Below are positions 1 through 7,280 of a stretch of DNA of 35,868 bases, one piece after another. The stretch comes from Catenibacterium mitsuoka_A (GTDB lineage Bacteria; Bacillota_I; Bacilli_A; Erysipelotrichales; Coprobacillaceae): NCBI RefSeq assembly GCF_964259225.1, contig NZ_CAXVKN010000017.1; one strand, given 5' to 3'. The translations under genes were made by a program, and so were the position numbers. Within the stretch, counting starts at the first letter, position 1. Every line of letters begins with the position of its first letter. Under the pieces are notes generated by a model. It was not told the DNA's origin. It saw only the letters and a program-made list of their open reading frames with translations, and did not search any database.

Positions 1-28
1 CAAAAGACGGACCTCGGTCCGTCTTTTG
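1..28. terminator. Intrinsic terminator hairpin
   Basis: Perfect 13-bp inverted repeat (arms CAAAAGACGGACC and GGTCCGTCTTTTG, 2-nt spacer) followed by a T-rich tract on the plus strand. It lies 46 bases beyond the stop of the flavodoxin-like gene, so it may end that minus-strand transcript, a plus-strand transcript entering from the left, or both. The left flank lies outside the window, so the minus-strand U-tract cannot be checked. Confidence 0.8.
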
Positions 29-74
29 CTTTTTATGAAACTATAATGAGTTATTTACCCGTTACAGCCTCTTT

Positions 75-596
75 TTACTTGCATGCATAGTTATCAATTC
101 TTTTAATCTTTTGTGAGAATAATTCTATTTCATGATTATCGAAATTCTCAAAGATATTCACATGATGTTCTTTAGGAATAATAGGTCTATTCTTATTCAT
201 CACTGCAAGAACCATCTTTTCCTGAATATTTAAATCAGGATAATAAATAGCCCCACCTAGTCCTGCCATTGTCGTTACATTCTTTAAAATAGAATAATCA
301 AATTCTTTTGTAATATAACTCATGAATTCAGTATGGAATAAAGCTGTAATATAAATAGAATAATGCTTCTTAATCAGTAGTCCCTGATTTTTTTTAATAA
401 AATCCACCATTTTTGGATCAAGTGCACCATAATAAACAGGAACACCTAATACAATCGTATCTGTCTTTTCTAAGACAGCCATATCTAATTCATCTAGGTT
501 CATTAATGTACATGTATGATCAAGATATGTATTAATGACACGTGCTATTTTGGCTGTTGCGCCATGTTTTGATGTATAGAGTATTGTAATCATCAT
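75..596 (-). CDS. Flavodoxin-family protein
   Basis: 173-residue flavodoxin-fold protein. The N-terminal beta strand followed by TSKHGAT matches the FMN phosphate-binding loop. The segment IVLGVPVYYGALDPKMVDFI is typical of flavodoxin-like domains of the HemG/menaquinone-dependent oxidoreductase type. By family it would be a cytosolic FMN electron carrier or oxidoreductase; the redox partner is unknown. The frame is open 6 bases upstream through two GTG codons, but the AGGGGAG ribosome site is best spaced for the ATG at 596. It is a single gene between hairpins at 1-28 and 641-662. The fold is clear; the exact substrate is not. Confidence 0.75.
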   Translation of the reverse strand: MMITILYTSKHGATAKIARVINTYLDHTCTLMNLDELDMAVLEKTDTIVLGVPVYYGALDPKMVDFIKKNQGLLIKKHYSIYITALFHTEFMSYITKEFDYSILKNVTTMAGLGGAIYYPDLNIQEKMVLAVMNKNRPIIPKEHHVNIFENFDNHEIELFSQKIKRIDNYACK

Positions 597-640
597 CACC
601 ACTCCCCTTTACATAATTCTAAACTAAAAAAAACAAATAA

Positions 641-662
641 AAAAGTGCCGAAGCACTTTTTT
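641..662 (-). terminator. Terminator downstream of HU gene
   Basis: Inverted repeat with arms AAAAGTGC and GCACTTTT around CGAA, followed on the minus strand by a T-rich run. It begins just after the HU stop codon and also precedes the flavodoxin-like gene, separating the two units. Confidence 0.85.
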
Positions 663-666
663 AATA

Positions 667-942
667 TTATTTATTTACTGCATCTTTAAGTGTAGAACTT
701 GCTTTAAAAGCTGGTACCTTGCTTGCAGCAATTTCGATTGTTTCACGAGTTCTAGGATTAATACCAGTTCTCGCTTTTCTTTCTCTGACTTCAAAAGTTC
801 CAAGCCCTTTTAAAGCAACCTTATCACCTTCAACAAGTGCTTCTGATACTGCATTCACTAACGCATTGATTGCACGTTCTGCATCTGCTTTAGTTAATGA
901 AGCACCTTCTGCAACCTTTTCTACTAATTCATTTTTCTTCAT
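667..942 (-). CDS. hup: DNA-binding protein HU
   Basis: 91-residue histone-like HU protein, the usual length for the family. It opens MKKNELVEKVAE. The segments GDKVALKGLGTFEVRERKAR and GINPRTRE form the beta arm that inserts into the DNA minor groove; the common GE after NPRT reads RE here. It acts as a homodimer that bends and compacts the nucleoid. The start is supported by AAAGGAAG seven to nine bases upstream. It has its own extended -10 promoter in the short gap after the RpiR gene and a terminator directly after the stop, so it is probably transcribed as a single gene. Confidence 0.97.
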   Translation of the reverse strand: MKKNELVEKVAEGASLTKADAERAINALVNAVSEALVEGDKVALKGLGTFEVRERKARTGINPRTRETIEIAASKVPAFKASSTLKDAVNK

Positions 943-975
943 GAATAGATACTTCCTTTCTTTTTGACTTGTTCC

Positions 976-984
976 ATTATACCA
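976..984 (-). promoter_or_regulatory. Extended -10 promoter of HU gene
   Basis: The minus strand reads TGGTATAAT, an extended -10 element 34 bases from the HU start codon. The -35 position is poor, as expected for extended -10 promoters. Confidence 0.6.
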
Positions 985-1007
985 TCTTCAAACGGTCACG
1001 TATACAC

Positions 1008-1847
1008 TTATAACAAATATTGATTATAGAGTAAACCATAACGCAAATAGACAATATTAAAGAATGAAACTGTATCAATAAAGCCAGAAATAGAAGACTG
1101 TGTATAATCACTTTCTTCACCATTAAGATGATAGTAGTAATCTACTTCAGGATTTGTATAATCCTCATTCATAGTCACAATCAAAATACGTGCCTTCTGT
1201 TTCTTAATACGTGTAATAAGTGAATCAATCAATTCTTTTCTAGCACGTACTGTCACAATAATAACCAAATCATTTTCTTCAATGAGATCAAGTCTCTGTA
1301 CTTCATCTCCTCTATTCGCAAAAGCATAGAGGAATTTTTCAAGTTTCAACATCTTTAACTGGAAATCCTGACAGGCAATACGTGAGAACTGATAACCAAT
1401 CATAAATACCTGAGGAGCATCATGAATAAGTTCACAAATATGATCAATATCTTTAATATCTAATTGTGCCTGTCCTAATTCTAATGATTTCTTTGTATCA
1501 TCATATACCTTATTGACAAGATATTGAGGATCCTTCTTAATCTTAAAATCATCATCCATAGAGAAATGAATTTCATCATGAGCAATCTCTAACGCAATTG
1601 CCATTTCTTTCTTAAATGTCGCAAAGTTACGACAATTTAAGTCTTTACAAAATCTTGAGATTGTTGCAGGAGATGTGAAACATAGTTCTGCAAGATCGTT
1701 AATTGAAATACTAGGAATCTGTTCAAGATGTGTAAGTATTGTTTTCGCAATACTATAATACATATCCTGTCCAGATGAAAAGTTTACATATGTCATAAGA
1801 AGATATAGAATATCTGTCTCATTATAATCTCTAAATGGTTGATCCAT
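1008..1847 (-). CDS. MurR/RpiR-family transcription regulator (distal copy)
   Basis: 279-residue regulator. An N-terminal HTH_6 domain (about residues 10-85, with the recognition segment CFTSPATISRFCKDLNCRNF) is followed by a SIS sugar-isomerase fold (about 125-260) that normally binds a phosphorylated sugar or related ligand. It starts two bases after the fumarase beta stop, with AAGGAG inside the last codons of that gene, so it is translationally coupled and is the last gene of the operon 4076-1008. A paralogue of the same architecture is the first gene of that operon. The ligand is not evident; the context suggests a dicarboxylate or hydroxy acid, which would be unusual for a SIS-domain regulator. 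Confidence 0.9.
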   Translation of the reverse strand: MDQPFRDYNETDILYLLMTYVNFSSGQDMYYSIAKTILTHLEQIPSISINDLAELCFTSPATISRFCKDLNCRNFATFKKEMAIALEIAHDEIHFSMDDDFKIKKDPQYLVNKVYDDTKKSLELGQAQLDIKDIDHICELIHDAPQVFMIGYQFSRIACQDFQLKMLKLEKFLYAFANRGDEVQRLDLIEENDLVIIVTVRARKELIDSLITRIKKQKARILIVTMNEDYTNPEVDYYYHLNGEESDYTQSSISGFIDTVSFFNIVYLRYGLLYNQYLL

Positions 1848-1849
1848 AA

Positions 1850-2404
1850 TTACTCCTTTCCTTTCAAATAGTCCTGACGGCCTATTTCATAAAGATCATG
1901 TCCTTCACTATCAATGACTACAGTGAGTGGAAGATCTTCTACTACTAAACGACGTACTGCTTCAGGACCAAGATCTTCATAAGCAATGATTTCACATGAT
2001 TTGATACAAGAGGCAATAATGGCGCCTGCACCACCAATCGCACCAAAATAAACACCTTTGTATTGTTTCATTGCTTCTTTTACATCATTATTTCTTCTAC
2101 CTTTACCAATCATTCCTCTTAATCCCTTTGATAACATTGTAGAGGAATAAGCATCCATACGATAAGAGGTTGTAGGTCCACAGCTGCCAATAATATGACC
2201 TGGCTTCGTAGGTGTTGGACCCACAAAGTAAATGACTTGATCATAAGGATCAAATGGTAATGGTTCATTATTTTTTATTGCTTCTACAAAACGTTTATGA
2301 GCTGCATCACGCCCTGTATAAATCGTACCACTTAATAATACCTGATCACCAACACGAAGTGATTCAACCTTTTCAATAGTAAGAGGTGTTTCTAATTTAA
2401 TCAT
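1850..2404 (-). CDS. Fumarate hydratase / L(+)-tartrate dehydratase, beta subunit
   Basis: 184-residue C-terminal (beta) subunit of class I Fe-S hydro-lyases, which interconvert fumarate and malate or dehydrate L-tartrate. Typical segments are LRVGDQVLLSGTIYTGRDAAHKR near the N terminus and GPTTSYRMDAYS in the middle. The frame is open 26 codons upstream, but MIKLETPLTIEK is the family N terminus. Its ATG overlaps the alpha stop as ATGA, implying translational coupling and equal subunit supply. Fumarase and tartrate dehydratase cannot be separated by eye. Confidence 0.92.
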   Translation of the reverse strand: MIKLETPLTIEKVESLRVGDQVLLSGTIYTGRDAAHKRFVEAIKNNEPLPFDPYDQVIYFVGPTPTKPGHIIGSCGPTTSYRMDAYSSTMLSKGLRGMIGKGRRNNDVKEAMKQYKGVYFGAIGGAGAIIASCIKSCEIIAYEDLGPEAVRRLVVEDLPLTVVIDSEGHDLYEIGRQDYLKGKE

Positions 2405-3243
2405 AGTGCAACCTCCTGATGACGTGATACATGACAGCATATAGCTACTGCGCAAGGTAAGCCAGCAATATGTGTTGGACATGTTTCTACATGTAAAGCT
2501 AATGCTGTTGTCTTACCACCAAAACCTGCTGGTCCAATACCCGTTGCATTCACCTTTTCCAACATTTCTTCTTCTAATGCACGATAACGAGGATCTGGAT
2601 GATGTTCTTCAATCTTCTTAATCATTGCCTTTTTCGCAAGATAAGTAACATGATCAAATGTACCACCTATACCTACACCAATGACTATAGGAGGACATGG
2701 GTTAGGACCTGCATCTTCAACAACCTTTAAAATAAAGTCCTTAACGCCTTCAATCCCATCACTTGGTTTAAGCATTTTAACCTGACACATATTTTCACTA
2801 CCAAATCCTTTAGGTGCTACCGTAATCTTTAACTGTTCTCCAGGAACGATATCATAATGAATAATTGCTGGCGTATTATCTTTTGTATTGATACGATCAA
2901 AGACAGGATCATTGACAACACTCTTTCTTAAGTATCCTTCAGTATACCCCTGTCTGACACCTTCATTAATAGCTTCTGTAAGGTTGCCATCCACATAGAC
3001 TTCCTGACCTATTTCCACAAAAATACAAGCCATTCCTGTATCCTGGCAGATTGGTTCCTGGTTACTCGCTGCAATATCCGCATTTTCCTTTAATATTTCT
3101 AATGTGTGTTTGGAAACAGGAGAATCTTCTGTAGAGATAGCTTCTAATAAACGGTTATAAACATCTGCAGGAAGATGACAAGCACCTTTAATACATAACT
3201 CTTTAATTGTTTCTGTAATTGTTTCTGATTTAATTATTCTCAT
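2401..3243 (-). CDS. Fumarate hydratase / L(+)-tartrate dehydratase, alpha subunit
   Basis: 280-residue N-terminal (alpha) subunit carrying the [4Fe-4S] cluster. Candidate cluster cysteines are in QEPICQDTG (about residue 65), GPNPCPP (about 185) and the C-terminal VETCPTHIAGLPC. The motifs GIGGTFDHVTYLAKKA and GIGPAGFGGKTTALALHVE are characteristic of class I fumarases. The oxygen-labile cluster fits an anaerobe. The ATG follows AGGTGAT, 8 bases after the upstream RpiR gene. Operon order is rpiR, alpha, beta, rpiR. The likely role is the fumarate/malate step of a partial TCA branch, or tartrate breakdown. Confidence 0.93.
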   Translation of the reverse strand: MRIIKSETITETIKELCIKGACHLPADVYNRLLEAISTEDSPVSKHTLEILKENADIAASNQEPICQDTGMACIFVEIGQEVYVDGNLTEAINEGVRQGYTEGYLRKSVVNDPVFDRINTKDNTPAIIHYDIVPGEQLKITVAPKGFGSENMCQVKMLKPSDGIEGVKDFILKVVEDAGPNPCPPIVIGVGIGGTFDHVTYLAKKAMIKKIEEHHPDPRYRALEEEMLEKVNATGIGPAGFGGKTTALALHVETCPTHIAGLPCAVAICCHVSRHQEVAL

Positions 3244-3251
3244 ATGATCAC

Positions 3252-4076
3252 CTATACCAATTTCTTCTTCATCGACTTAAGATCTGGGCAAAACAAACTA
3301 TAGTAACGTAAGCTCATGAGCTGTACTGCAGTTAATAATGCATGCTTGGTTGTCTTGTTTTTAAGTGAACCACCGACTAATACCTTATATTCCACAGGAA
3401 TACCTAGATTATCTTCATGAGTAGAAGTAATCCATACAATATGACATTGAGATTTATGTAGATACTGTAAGACTTTATGTCCCACATGCTCAAAATTACC
3501 ATTTAATGAAATCACAATTGCGACAGAATCCTTAGTCATCTGTTTTGCACATTCTAATTGTCTTTCTGAATCCATATATGCAATCGTAAACTTCTCTAAC
3601 ATTAACAAGTCTGTCTGTAATAGAATAGCGGCACTTGTAGAAAACTGAGTACCAAAGAAAGCGACTTCTTCATGATCATGAATTAAATGAAGTACTTCAT
3701 CCAATATTTTCCAATCAAGGATTTTTGAAATTTCTGCTGTAGATTCAATAATCTGCTGAGCAAATTCTTCTGTTGCTTTTTCTGGTGAATGTGCCATACA
3801 CTCTAAATCAATATTAATTAAATTATTGAATTTCTTATTATTAGAATGAAAACTATTGCATTCTTGTTTTAAATGTGCAAAGTTTTCATATCCTAAAGCA
3901 CGACAGAAACGTGAAATGGTTGCTGGAGACACAAAACATTCTTCTGCAAGTTCACTAATACGCATATCGGGGATACGATAAAAATTATTAGCCATAAATA
4001 AAGCTATAAAATAGTTTGTATCTGTTTCACTAGCTGTATCTAGATAGATCATCAGGCGATAAAATAAATTTTTCAT
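3252..4076 (-). CDS. MurR/RpiR-family transcription regulator (proximal copy)
   Basis: 274-residue HTH_6 plus SIS regulator and first gene of the fumarase operon. The HTH is at about residues 1-80 (ISELAEECFVSPATISRFCR) and the SIS domain at about 120-250. It is a paralogue of the regulator at 1008-1847: the helix-turn-helix cores share SPATISRFC and similar flanks, while the SIS halves differ more. AAGGAGAG supports the ATG at 4076. A 21-bp palindrome 88 bases upstream is a plausible operator for it, for its partner, or for both. The ligand is unknown. Confidence 0.9.
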   Translation of the reverse strand: MKNLFYRLMIYLDTASETDTNYFIALFMANNFYRIPDMRISELAEECFVSPATISRFCRALGYENFAHLKQECNSFHSNNKKFNNLINIDLECMAHSPEKATEEFAQQIIESTAEISKILDWKILDEVLHLIHDHEEVAFFGTQFSTSAAILLQTDLLMLEKFTIAYMDSERQLECAKQMTKDSVAIVISLNGNFEHVGHKVLQYLHKSQCHIVWITSTHEDNLGIPVEYKVLVGGSLKNKTTKHALLTAVQLMSLRYYSLFCPDLKSMKKKLV

Positions 4077-4157
4077 ATTTTCTCTCCTTCACGTTATTTA
4101 TCTATATTATTATATAATACTTTTCAAATTAAAAAAAGAATGACATATGCACTATTT

Positions 4158-4186
4158 AGTATAAATATGAACTGTATTCATATTAG
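4158..4186 (-). promoter_or_regulatory. Candidate promoter with palindromic operator for rpiR-fumarase operon
   Basis: A perfect palindrome (arms AATATGAA and TTCATATT, 5-nt spacer, 4164-4184) fills the 17-bp gap between a -10-like TATACT (4163-4158) and a weak -35 (CTAATA, 4186-4181). An 8-bp-arm palindrome between promoter boxes is where a repressor would act, and RpiR-family operators are often AT-rich TGAA/TTCA palindromes. The promoter boxes are weak, so the operator is better supported than the start site. Confidence 0.5.
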
Positions 4187-4274
4187 GTTCACAATTCTCC
4201 GTTATATTCGTATATGTAGTTCACGGATACTCCCAAGTGACTACATAACTTCTCCCCCAAAAAGTTATTAAAAG

Positions 4275-4316
4275 GAAAATGACAGGCTTCCCCATCATAT
4301 ACGGCCTGTCATTTTT
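4275..4316. terminator. Terminator after dipeptidase operon
   Basis: Inverted repeat AAATGACAGGC / GCCTGTCATTT with a 14-16 nt loop, directly after the dipeptidase stop. T-rich sequence follows on both strands, so it may work both ways. Confidence 0.75.
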
Positions 4317-4317
4317 T

Positions 4318-5283
4318 CTATTTCAAGACTTCTCTATAAACACGTAATACGTTTTTATAAAAGACTTTTTCTATTTCTTCAGTTGTCAATCCTGCGTCTT
4401 TAAGTGCCTGTTCTAATTGAGGTAAGTAAGACGCATTTTTCATTTCTAGATTTTGTGAAATACCATCAAAATCAGAACCTAAACCAATACAGTCAATACC
4501 AGCTAGATCTTTAATATAAAGAATATGCTTCACCATATCTTCAATACGTGATTTTTCTGCATTCTCACCTAAGAATCCTGCGGCATAATTAAGCCCCATC
4601 ACACCACCACGATGAGCAAGTTTCAAAATCATATCATCACTCATATTACGGGCATGAGGACATACAGCACGTGCATTAGAATGAGATGCCACAAAAGGCT
4701 TCTTGACGATATCTAATACATCATAGAAACACTTATCTGACATATGAGAGACATCAATGATCATTCCTAGATCTTCCATTTCTTTAATATAGGCTTTTCC
4801 TGCATCAGTGAGACCATGTACATCATCATATGTATGATAGCCATGTGTATCATCATTCATATCAAAGTTAGGATATGTGAGTCCATTGATATGATTCCAG
4901 CTTAATGCGACCATACGTACACCTAAACGATAATAGTTTCTTAAATAAGAAAAGTCTTCATGAATCACAGCACCTTCTTCAATAGTAAGAAGCGCACTCA
5001 TGACACCATTATGTGAATTGTCCATAATTTCATCATAAGTAGTAACAGGCTGAATCTTATCCTTATTCTTTCTCATTTCCTGATAGAAATAATCAATACA
5101 TTTCATAACATGATCCACTGGATCTGCTGTTTCTTTTAATTCAGTAAAGATGGCAAAGTTCTGTAGAAGATAATCTCCTTCTTCCATCTTTTTTATATCA
5201 ATATTTAAGTTATTTTCACTTAATGAGAGGTGATTCTTTTCCATCTCATAAAGTGTATCACAATGCATATCTACTACTTTCAT
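4318..5283 (-). CDS. Membrane dipeptidase (peptidase M19)
   Basis: 321-residue zinc dipeptidase of the renal dipeptidase family, which hydrolyses dipeptides and some D-amino-acid-containing or beta-lactam substrates. The family metal ligands are recognisable: MHCDT at the N terminus (HxD), LTIEEGAV (bridging Glu, about residue 122), IDVSHMS (about 197) and FVASHSNARAV (about 220); GLGSDFDG near residue 285 is the C-terminal signature. No signal peptide, so probably cytoplasmic. The start overlaps the upstream small gene's stop as TAATG. Last gene of the unit HAD phosphatase, 82-residue protein, dipeptidase. Confidence 0.93.
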   Translation of the reverse strand: MKVVDMHCDTLYEMEKNHLSLSENNLNIDIKKMEEGDYLLQNFAIFTELKETADPVDHVMKCIDYFYQEMRKNKDKIQPVTTYDEIMDNSHNGVMSALLTIEEGAVIHEDFSYLRNYYRLGVRMVALSWNHINGLTYPNFDMNDDTHGYHTYDDVHGLTDAGKAYIKEMEDLGMIIDVSHMSDKCFYDVLDIVKKPFVASHSNARAVCPHARNMSDDMILKLAHRGGVMGLNYAAGFLGENAEKSRIEDMVKHILYIKDLAGIDCIGLGSDFDGISQNLEMKNASYLPQLEQALKDAGLTTEEIEKVFYKNVLRVYREVLK

Positions 5284-5531
5284 TACTCTACCTCAAAAGG
5301 AATATCTAAAGTCTTATAGGCTTCTGTTTTATCCTGTGTTTCCTTAAGCCATGCAATGGCTTTTTTTAATTCTTCAGGGTCTTCTTCTACAATTCCCCCT
5401 ACTGATACTTGCACAATATCATAAATAGACTGCCATAAATCATCAAAACTATGTGAATCCTGATCAGCCATTTCACTATCTACATATACATCTAAATCTC
5501 TACCTGTTTCATATGCTTCTTTTAATGTCAT
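5283..5531 (-). CDS. Uncharacterised 82-residue acidic protein
   Basis: I do not recognise this family. The product is small and acidic, rich in Asp and Glu, with no signal peptide or membrane segment and probably helical (DLWQSIYDIVQVSVGGIVEE, then EELKKAIAWLKETQ). AAGGAG sits about 9 bases before the ATG, and it is coupled to the downstream dipeptidase by a one-base TAATG overlap and lies 6 bases after the HAD phosphatase gene. The tight placement argues that it is real and co-expressed with both. A role as a dipeptidase partner is possible but unsupported. Confidence 0.7.
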   Translation of the reverse strand: MTLKEAYETGRDLDVYVDSEMADQDSHSFDDLWQSIYDIVQVSVGGIVEEDPEELKKAIAWLKETQDKTEAYKTLDIPFEVE

Positions 5532-5537
5532 TTTTCT

Positions 5538-6317
5538 TTACTCCTTTATATAACCAAAATGAATACATGCTTTATAAATACCATCATCATCAATATCTGC
5601 AGTAACATAGTTAGCTTCTGCTTTAGTTAATGCATCACCATTACCCATACAAATTGACGAGGAGGCATGCTTCATCATTTCTATATCATTCTGTGAATCA
5701 CCAAAACATACATAATGATCACTACCTAATACCTTTCCTAATTCTATAATACCTGTTGCTTTAGATACACCTGCAATGGCGACATCCGCAAAACAAGATA
5801 AGCCAGGCAATACTGAAATACCTTCTAAATCAAGAAATGGTTTATAGTCCCACCCTTTAGGTCCATAGATAATCATCATATCAACAAGATCAGTCCCGTT
5901 ATACTTTTCAACCGGTCCTATCTGGTTTCCAAAATAACGCTGTGTCTCTAAAACATACTCGTCTGGTTCCTTTGTAATAATACGATGTTCTTTCTTTAAT
6001 GTCACTGCAAGATTGAGTTCATCTGCTTTCGCAATTGTACGAATAACATCCTCATTCTTAAAATGATGGGCATTGATTACATTTCCTTTTCCATCAGTAA
6101 TCAACTGACCATTATTAAATACAAAGCCATCCCAGTCGGCAATATCCTGTATACCAGTACGTAAGAAAGAGTCTCTTCCTCTTCCTGTTGAAACAACGAT
6201 CGGATATCCTGCTTCTTTTAACTTCTTAAGTGCAAGAATCGTTGAATCATATACTATATGTTCATCAGTCGTACCTCTAATAGTACCATCCACATCAAAA
6301 CACATCATTGGTTTCAT
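5538..6317 (-). CDS. HAD-superfamily phosphatase, Cof type
   Basis: 259-residue HAD hydrolase of the Cof/IIB class that dephosphorylates small sugar phosphates or cofactors such as FMN or PLP. Motif I is FDVDGTIRGT (nucleophile and acid Asp residues, about 7 and 9). Motif II is VSTGRGRDS (about 43), the conserved Lys is in GVSKATG (about 195), and motif III is CFGDSQNDIEMM (about 210). The region between motifs II and III is the substrate-selecting cap. AAGGAG precedes the ATG by 8 bases. First gene of the three-gene operon ending with the dipeptidase. Confidence 0.92.
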   Translation of the reverse strand: MKPMMCFDVDGTIRGTTDEHIVYDSTILALKKLKEAGYPIVVSTGRGRDSFLRTGIQDIADWDGFVFNNGQLITDGKGNVINAHHFKNEDVIRTIAKADELNLAVTLKKEHRIITKEPDEYVLETQRYFGNQIGPVEKYNGTDLVDMMIIYGPKGWDYKPFLDLEGISVLPGLSCFADVAIAGVSKATGIIELGKVLGSDHYVCFGDSQNDIEMMKHASSSICMGNGDALTKAEANYVTADIDDDGIYKACIHFGYIKE

Positions 6318-6337
6318 ACCATCAACTCCTTACGCCT

Positions 6338-6343
6338 ATTATA
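6338..6343 (-). promoter_or_regulatory. -10 element of HAD-dipeptidase operon
   Basis: TATAAT on the minus strand, 21 bases before the HAD start codon and directly after the HPr-like gene's terminator. The -35 region falls within the terminator's T-rich tract and is poor. Confidence 0.5.
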
Positions 6344-6355
6344 CATAAAAAAGAA

Positions 6356-6378
6356 AAAGAATGCATCATGCATTCTTT
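6356..6378 (-). terminator. Terminator of HPr-like gene
   Basis: Perfect 10-bp stem (AAAGAATGCA / TGCATTCTTT, 3-nt loop) that includes the last bases of the HPr-like stop codon, followed on the minus strand by a T-rich run. Confidence 0.88.
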
Positions 6379-6646
6379 ATCCGATAATACCTAATTCTTT
6401 CATTTTTTCATGTACTGCTTTAATACCTGTTTCTTCATCTTCTCCATCGGCAGTAATCACAATTTTTGCCTTTGTTGGAATACCTAATGAAAGAACGCCC
6501 ATCATCGATTTAAGATTCACAGTTTTACCTGAATAAGTTAAGGTAAAATCACTGTCGAATGTCTTTGCGACTTCGATAAGATCCATTGCAGGTGTCGCAT
6601 ATAAGCCCACTGGATCTGTTACGATACATGCTAAAGTTTTTGCCAT
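6377..6646 (-). CDS. HPr-like protein lacking the phosphorylatable histidine
   Basis: 89-residue HPr-fold protein of normal length. In PTS HPr, PEP-dependent phosphate is carried on His15 in G-(I/L)-H-A-R-P-A. Here the motif reads GLYATPA (residues 14-20), with Tyr (codon TAT) for His and Thr for Arg, so it cannot relay phosphate in the normal way. The second regulatory site is kept: LKSMMGVLSLGI has Ser47, equivalent to Ser46, the target of HPr kinase. This combination resembles Bacillus Crh, where His15 is Gln and the Ser46-phosphorylated form serves CcpA, so a regulatory role is likely by analogy. AAGGGG and TGATATAAT lie upstream; it is transcribed as a single gene. Confidence 0.88.
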   Translation of the reverse strand: MAKTLACIVTDPVGLYATPAMDLIEVAKTFDSDFTLTYSGKTVNLKSMMGVLSLGIPTKAKIVITADGEDEETGIKAVHEKMKELGIIG

Positions 6647-6673
6647 AAATTGTAACCCCTTTCATAATTATAT

Positions 6674-6688
6674 TATATCACAATAAAA
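6674..6688 (-). promoter_or_regulatory. Extended -10 promoter of HPr-like gene
   Basis: The minus strand carries TGATATAAT followed by a second TATAAT-like register, about 30 bases before the start codon. The exact box boundaries are approximate. Confidence 0.5.
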
Positions 6689-6725
6689 GGGGCATTAAAT
6701 AAATAAATATAAAATTAAATAAAAA

Positions 6726-6747
6726 AACGAACAAATGAATGTTCGTT
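6726..6747 (-). terminator. Terminator of tRNA-Trp
   Basis: Arms AACGAACA (6726-6733) and TGTTCGTT (6740-6747) with a 6-nt loop, followed on the minus strand by seven T. It sits 9 bases after the tRNA 3' end. Confidence 0.85.
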
Positions 6748-6756
6748 GTTTACAGA

Positions 6757-6830
6757 TGGCAGGGGCTACAGGAATCGAACCCGTATCAACGGTTTTGGAG
6801 ACCGATGTTCTACCATTGGACCAAGCCCCT
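6757..6830 (-). tRNA. trnW: tRNA-Trp (anticodon CCA)
   Basis: The minus strand folds as a standard tRNA. The acceptor stem is AGGGGCT paired with AGCCCCT, then discriminator G and an encoded CCA. The anticodon loop is CTCCAAA with anticodon CCA. The T arm contains GGGTTCGATTCC. It reads UGG tryptophan codons. Flanked by its own promoter (6849-6877) and terminator (6726-6747), it is a solitary tRNA gene. Confidence 0.97.
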
Positions 6831-6848
6831 AAGTTAAACTGCTTGTTT

Positions 6849-6877
6849 ATATTACCATACCAATTTCTAAAAAGCAA
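6849..6877 (-). promoter_or_regulatory. Promoter of tRNA-Trp
   Basis: On the minus strand TTGCTT (6877-6872), 17 bases, then TAATAT (6854-6849) preceded by TGG. About 19 bases separate the -10 from the tRNA 5' end. Confidence 0.75.
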
Positions 6878-6926
6878 TAGTAAAATACATAAGAAAATGA
6901 TATTATTGTATAAGTGAGGTGAGCCT

Positions 6927-7280
6927 ATGTTTTTTAAACGCAAAGAAGTAGTAAAAACAATTGAATTTAATCATGCTTATGAAGAATTTCAAAATAATAT
7001 GAATATTATTCTTTTATGTGTAGATGATGATTTAAAGTTTGATGTCAGACATCCAGTTGATGCACAATGTTATCCTGCGAGACTAATTGATCGGCATGCT
7101 AAAAAGGATCTTGATCCTACTGCAACATATTATGTTTATGCACTTGCAGCTGGTACAGCACATGAAGGAGCAAGAAAATTAGTCAAAGCTGGATTTAAGG
7201 TCTATGATTTAGGATCTTTAGTAGATTTCAGAGGACCTGAAGAAGGTAATTCTGTCAAACAGAAAAGACATAAACATTAA
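6927..7280 (+). CDS. Rhodanese-like domain protein without active-site cysteine
   Basis: 117-residue single-domain rhodanese-fold protein. FDVRHPVDAQCYPARLI (about residues 38-54) matches the conserved first half (DVR followed by the GHIPGA region). YYVYALAAGTAHEGARKLVKAGF (about 87-109) aligns with the active-site loop and following helix. True sulfurtransferases have Cys in VYCxxGxRS; here the position reads Ala, so persulfide chemistry is not expected. It may be a sulfur-independent binding or regulatory module. AGGTGAG supports the ATG. It is one of few plus-strand genes, divergent from tRNA-Trp and convergent with the phospho-glucosidase. Confidence 0.75.
   Translation: MFFKRKEVVKTIEFNHAYEEFQNNMNIILLCVDDDLKFDVRHPVDAQCYPARLIDRHAKKDLDPTATYYVYALAAGTAHEGARKLVKAGFKVYDLGSLVDFRGPEEGNSVKQKRHKH

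Noticed and set aside
719..967. Plus-strand open frame over the HU gene
   Set aside because: A shadow of the HU coding sequence; no ribosome site.
6695..6943. Open frame overlapping the tRNA-Trp gene
   Set aside because: It is explained by the tRNA, its promoter and terminator; no ribosome site and no protein-like composition.
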